DNA of 6,582 bases, from NCBI GenBank assembly GCA_012032065.1, contig JAAURV010000182.1, forward strand, positions 1-6,582, written 5' to 3'. Position 1 is the first letter of the stretch; every line of letters begins with the position of its first letter. Below, piece by piece: positions 5,812 to 6,582 of this stretch. A program made the translations under genes and the position numbers. Below the pieces are notes generated by a model that had not been told where the DNA came from, did not search any database, and saw nothing but the letters and a program-made list of their open reading frames with translations. The stretch is from Hyphomicrobiales bacterium (GTDB lineage: Bacteria; Pseudomonadota; Alphaproteobacteria; Rhizobiales; Aestuariivirgaceae).

Positions 5812-6582
5812 TCAAGAAGCGTCGCAAATCCGGCGTAATTCCATGGCCGGGCGGCTTTGGGGATCGCTCAGGGCATCGAGTGCCGTGAAATGGTTGGCGG
5901 ATTCGATTGCGAAGCAGGTTGAGTCGCATCCCAGTCCTTTCCAAGCGGCGGCAAGGCTGGCCGCCTGACGCTTGAACTCGCCGCTTTCGAGGGCTCCCAC
6001 GCAGGAGACAAGCGGTTTCGGGAAAGGAAGAGGCCATAACAGCGGACTGGCGGCAGCAGCCGTCACTCTGTCGAGCTTCAAATCGTCATTGATTGGCACC
6101 GCGAGCAGCGGACGCAGGTCGAACAGGCCGCTGATGGACAGGCAGGCGCTGACCAGGCCGCCGGCTTGGCCATATTGGCGCCAATCCGTTGCCGCCAAAC
6201 AAGCCGCGAGATGGCCTCCGGCAGAATGGCCGGCGGCAACCAAGGGTCTCTTGAAGGTGTTGTGAAGCCAGATGCAGCACTGCCGCAGTTCGTCAATGAT
6301 ATCGCAAACGGAAACTTCGGGACACAGCGAGTAGCTTGGAATTGCAGCCGTGTAGCCCAGTTGCAGCGGGACGCTGGCAACGTGGCTGAAGTAGGATTTA
6401 TCGAAACTCCGCCAATATCCGCCATGGATGAAGAGGACGATCGGGCCAGCGGATCCGGGCTCGAACACGTCGACAATGTTGCGCGGCGCGCGCCATAGCG
6501 GCAATCGAGTTGCGCCTTGCGATTGGCGCGGAAGGCTTTCGCATCTCTCTGCCATCGCGCGATAATGTCCGGGTGCTCGGGC
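5812..6582 (-). CDS. Alpha/beta hydrolase, arylformamidase-like; partial and frameshifted as sequenced
   Basis: The protein has an alpha/beta-hydrolase fold of the esterase/kynurenine-formamidase-like group. The oxyanion motif FIHGGYW is encoded around 6414-6438, and the nucleophile elbow GHSAGG has its serine codon at 6223-6225. The likely catalytic histidine is in SANHFTALDAL near the C-terminus. The acid is uncertain, perhaps in the VGALESGEF stretch. SGLFDLRPL and NDDLKLD are also typical of this group. An ATG at 6555 would give 247 residues, but its first ~25 look non-homologous. In another frame, from 6581, the sequence reads PEHPDIIARWQRDAKAFR then LDCRYGAR, the expected N-terminus. 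One base missing within 6481-6494 would join this to PRNIVDVFEP. The gene therefore probably runs off the right edge. The HGGYW motif suggests arylformamidase, but the substrate is not determined. It lies 67 bp upstream of clpS on the same strand. Confidence 0.85.
   Translation of the reverse strand, partial: ARAPGHYRAMAERCESLPRQSQGATRLPLWRAPRNIVDVFEPGSAGPIVLFIHGGYWRSFDKSYFSHVASVPLQLGYTAAIPSYSLCPEVSVCDIIDELRQCCIWLHNTFKRPLVAAGHSAGGHLAACLAATDWRQYGQAGGLVSACLSISGLFDLRPLLAVPINDDLKLDRVTAAAASPLLWPLPFPKPLVSCVGALESGEFKRQAASLAAAWKGLGCDSTCFAIESANHFTALDALSDPQSRPAMELRRICDAS

Noticed and set aside
1..6582. Defence island, prophage or other novel multi-gene system
   Set aside because: All genes but one belong to familiar housekeeping families. 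No integrase, transposase, toxin-antitoxin pair or defence-type domain is visible.

Overview
The window looks like chromosomal DNA from an alphaproteobacterium, most likely of the order Hyphomicrobiales (Rhizobiales). This rests on remembered family resemblance, not on a search: the ClpS and ClpA sequences, the DUF482-type acetyltransferase and the HIT protein all read like rhizobial versions, and the DNA is moderately GC-rich. There is no sign of a mobile element, phage, CRISPR array, tRNA or rRNA.

The layout is two convergent gene groups. On the + strand, a non-coding leader (1-295) with a 24-bp tandem duplication precedes a FemAB/GNAT-like acyltransferase (296-1444), followed 9 bp later by a histidine-triad (HIT) protein (1454-1873). 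On the - strand, reading from the right edge leftwards, are an alpha/beta hydrolase of the arylformamidase-like type (5812-6582, cut by the window edge), clpS (5421-5744), clpA (3044-5411) and an uncharacterised three-helix membrane protein (1876-2980). The two groups meet tail to tail with only 2 bp between stop codons.

The functional core is clpS-clpA. ClpS is the adaptor that delivers N-degron substrates, and ClpA is the double-AAA+ unfoldase that feeds them to ClpP, which is not in this window. The ClpA start is a TTG whose strong Shine-Dalgarno overlaps the clpS stop codon, so the two are probably translationally coupled. The membrane protein follows clpA on the same strand after 63 bp that contain two hairpins, one of which would hide its ribosome binding site.

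The main caution is quality. Four single-base indels break three of the six genes: two in clpA, one in the membrane protein and one in the hydrolase. In each case conserved family sequence continues in another frame on the far side. Three are apparent losses of a G or C in GC-rich strings and one is an extra A in an A4 run. This pattern fits uncorrected sequencing error better than decay. I did not find a new defence or metabolic system. The least understood item is the membrane protein beside clpA.
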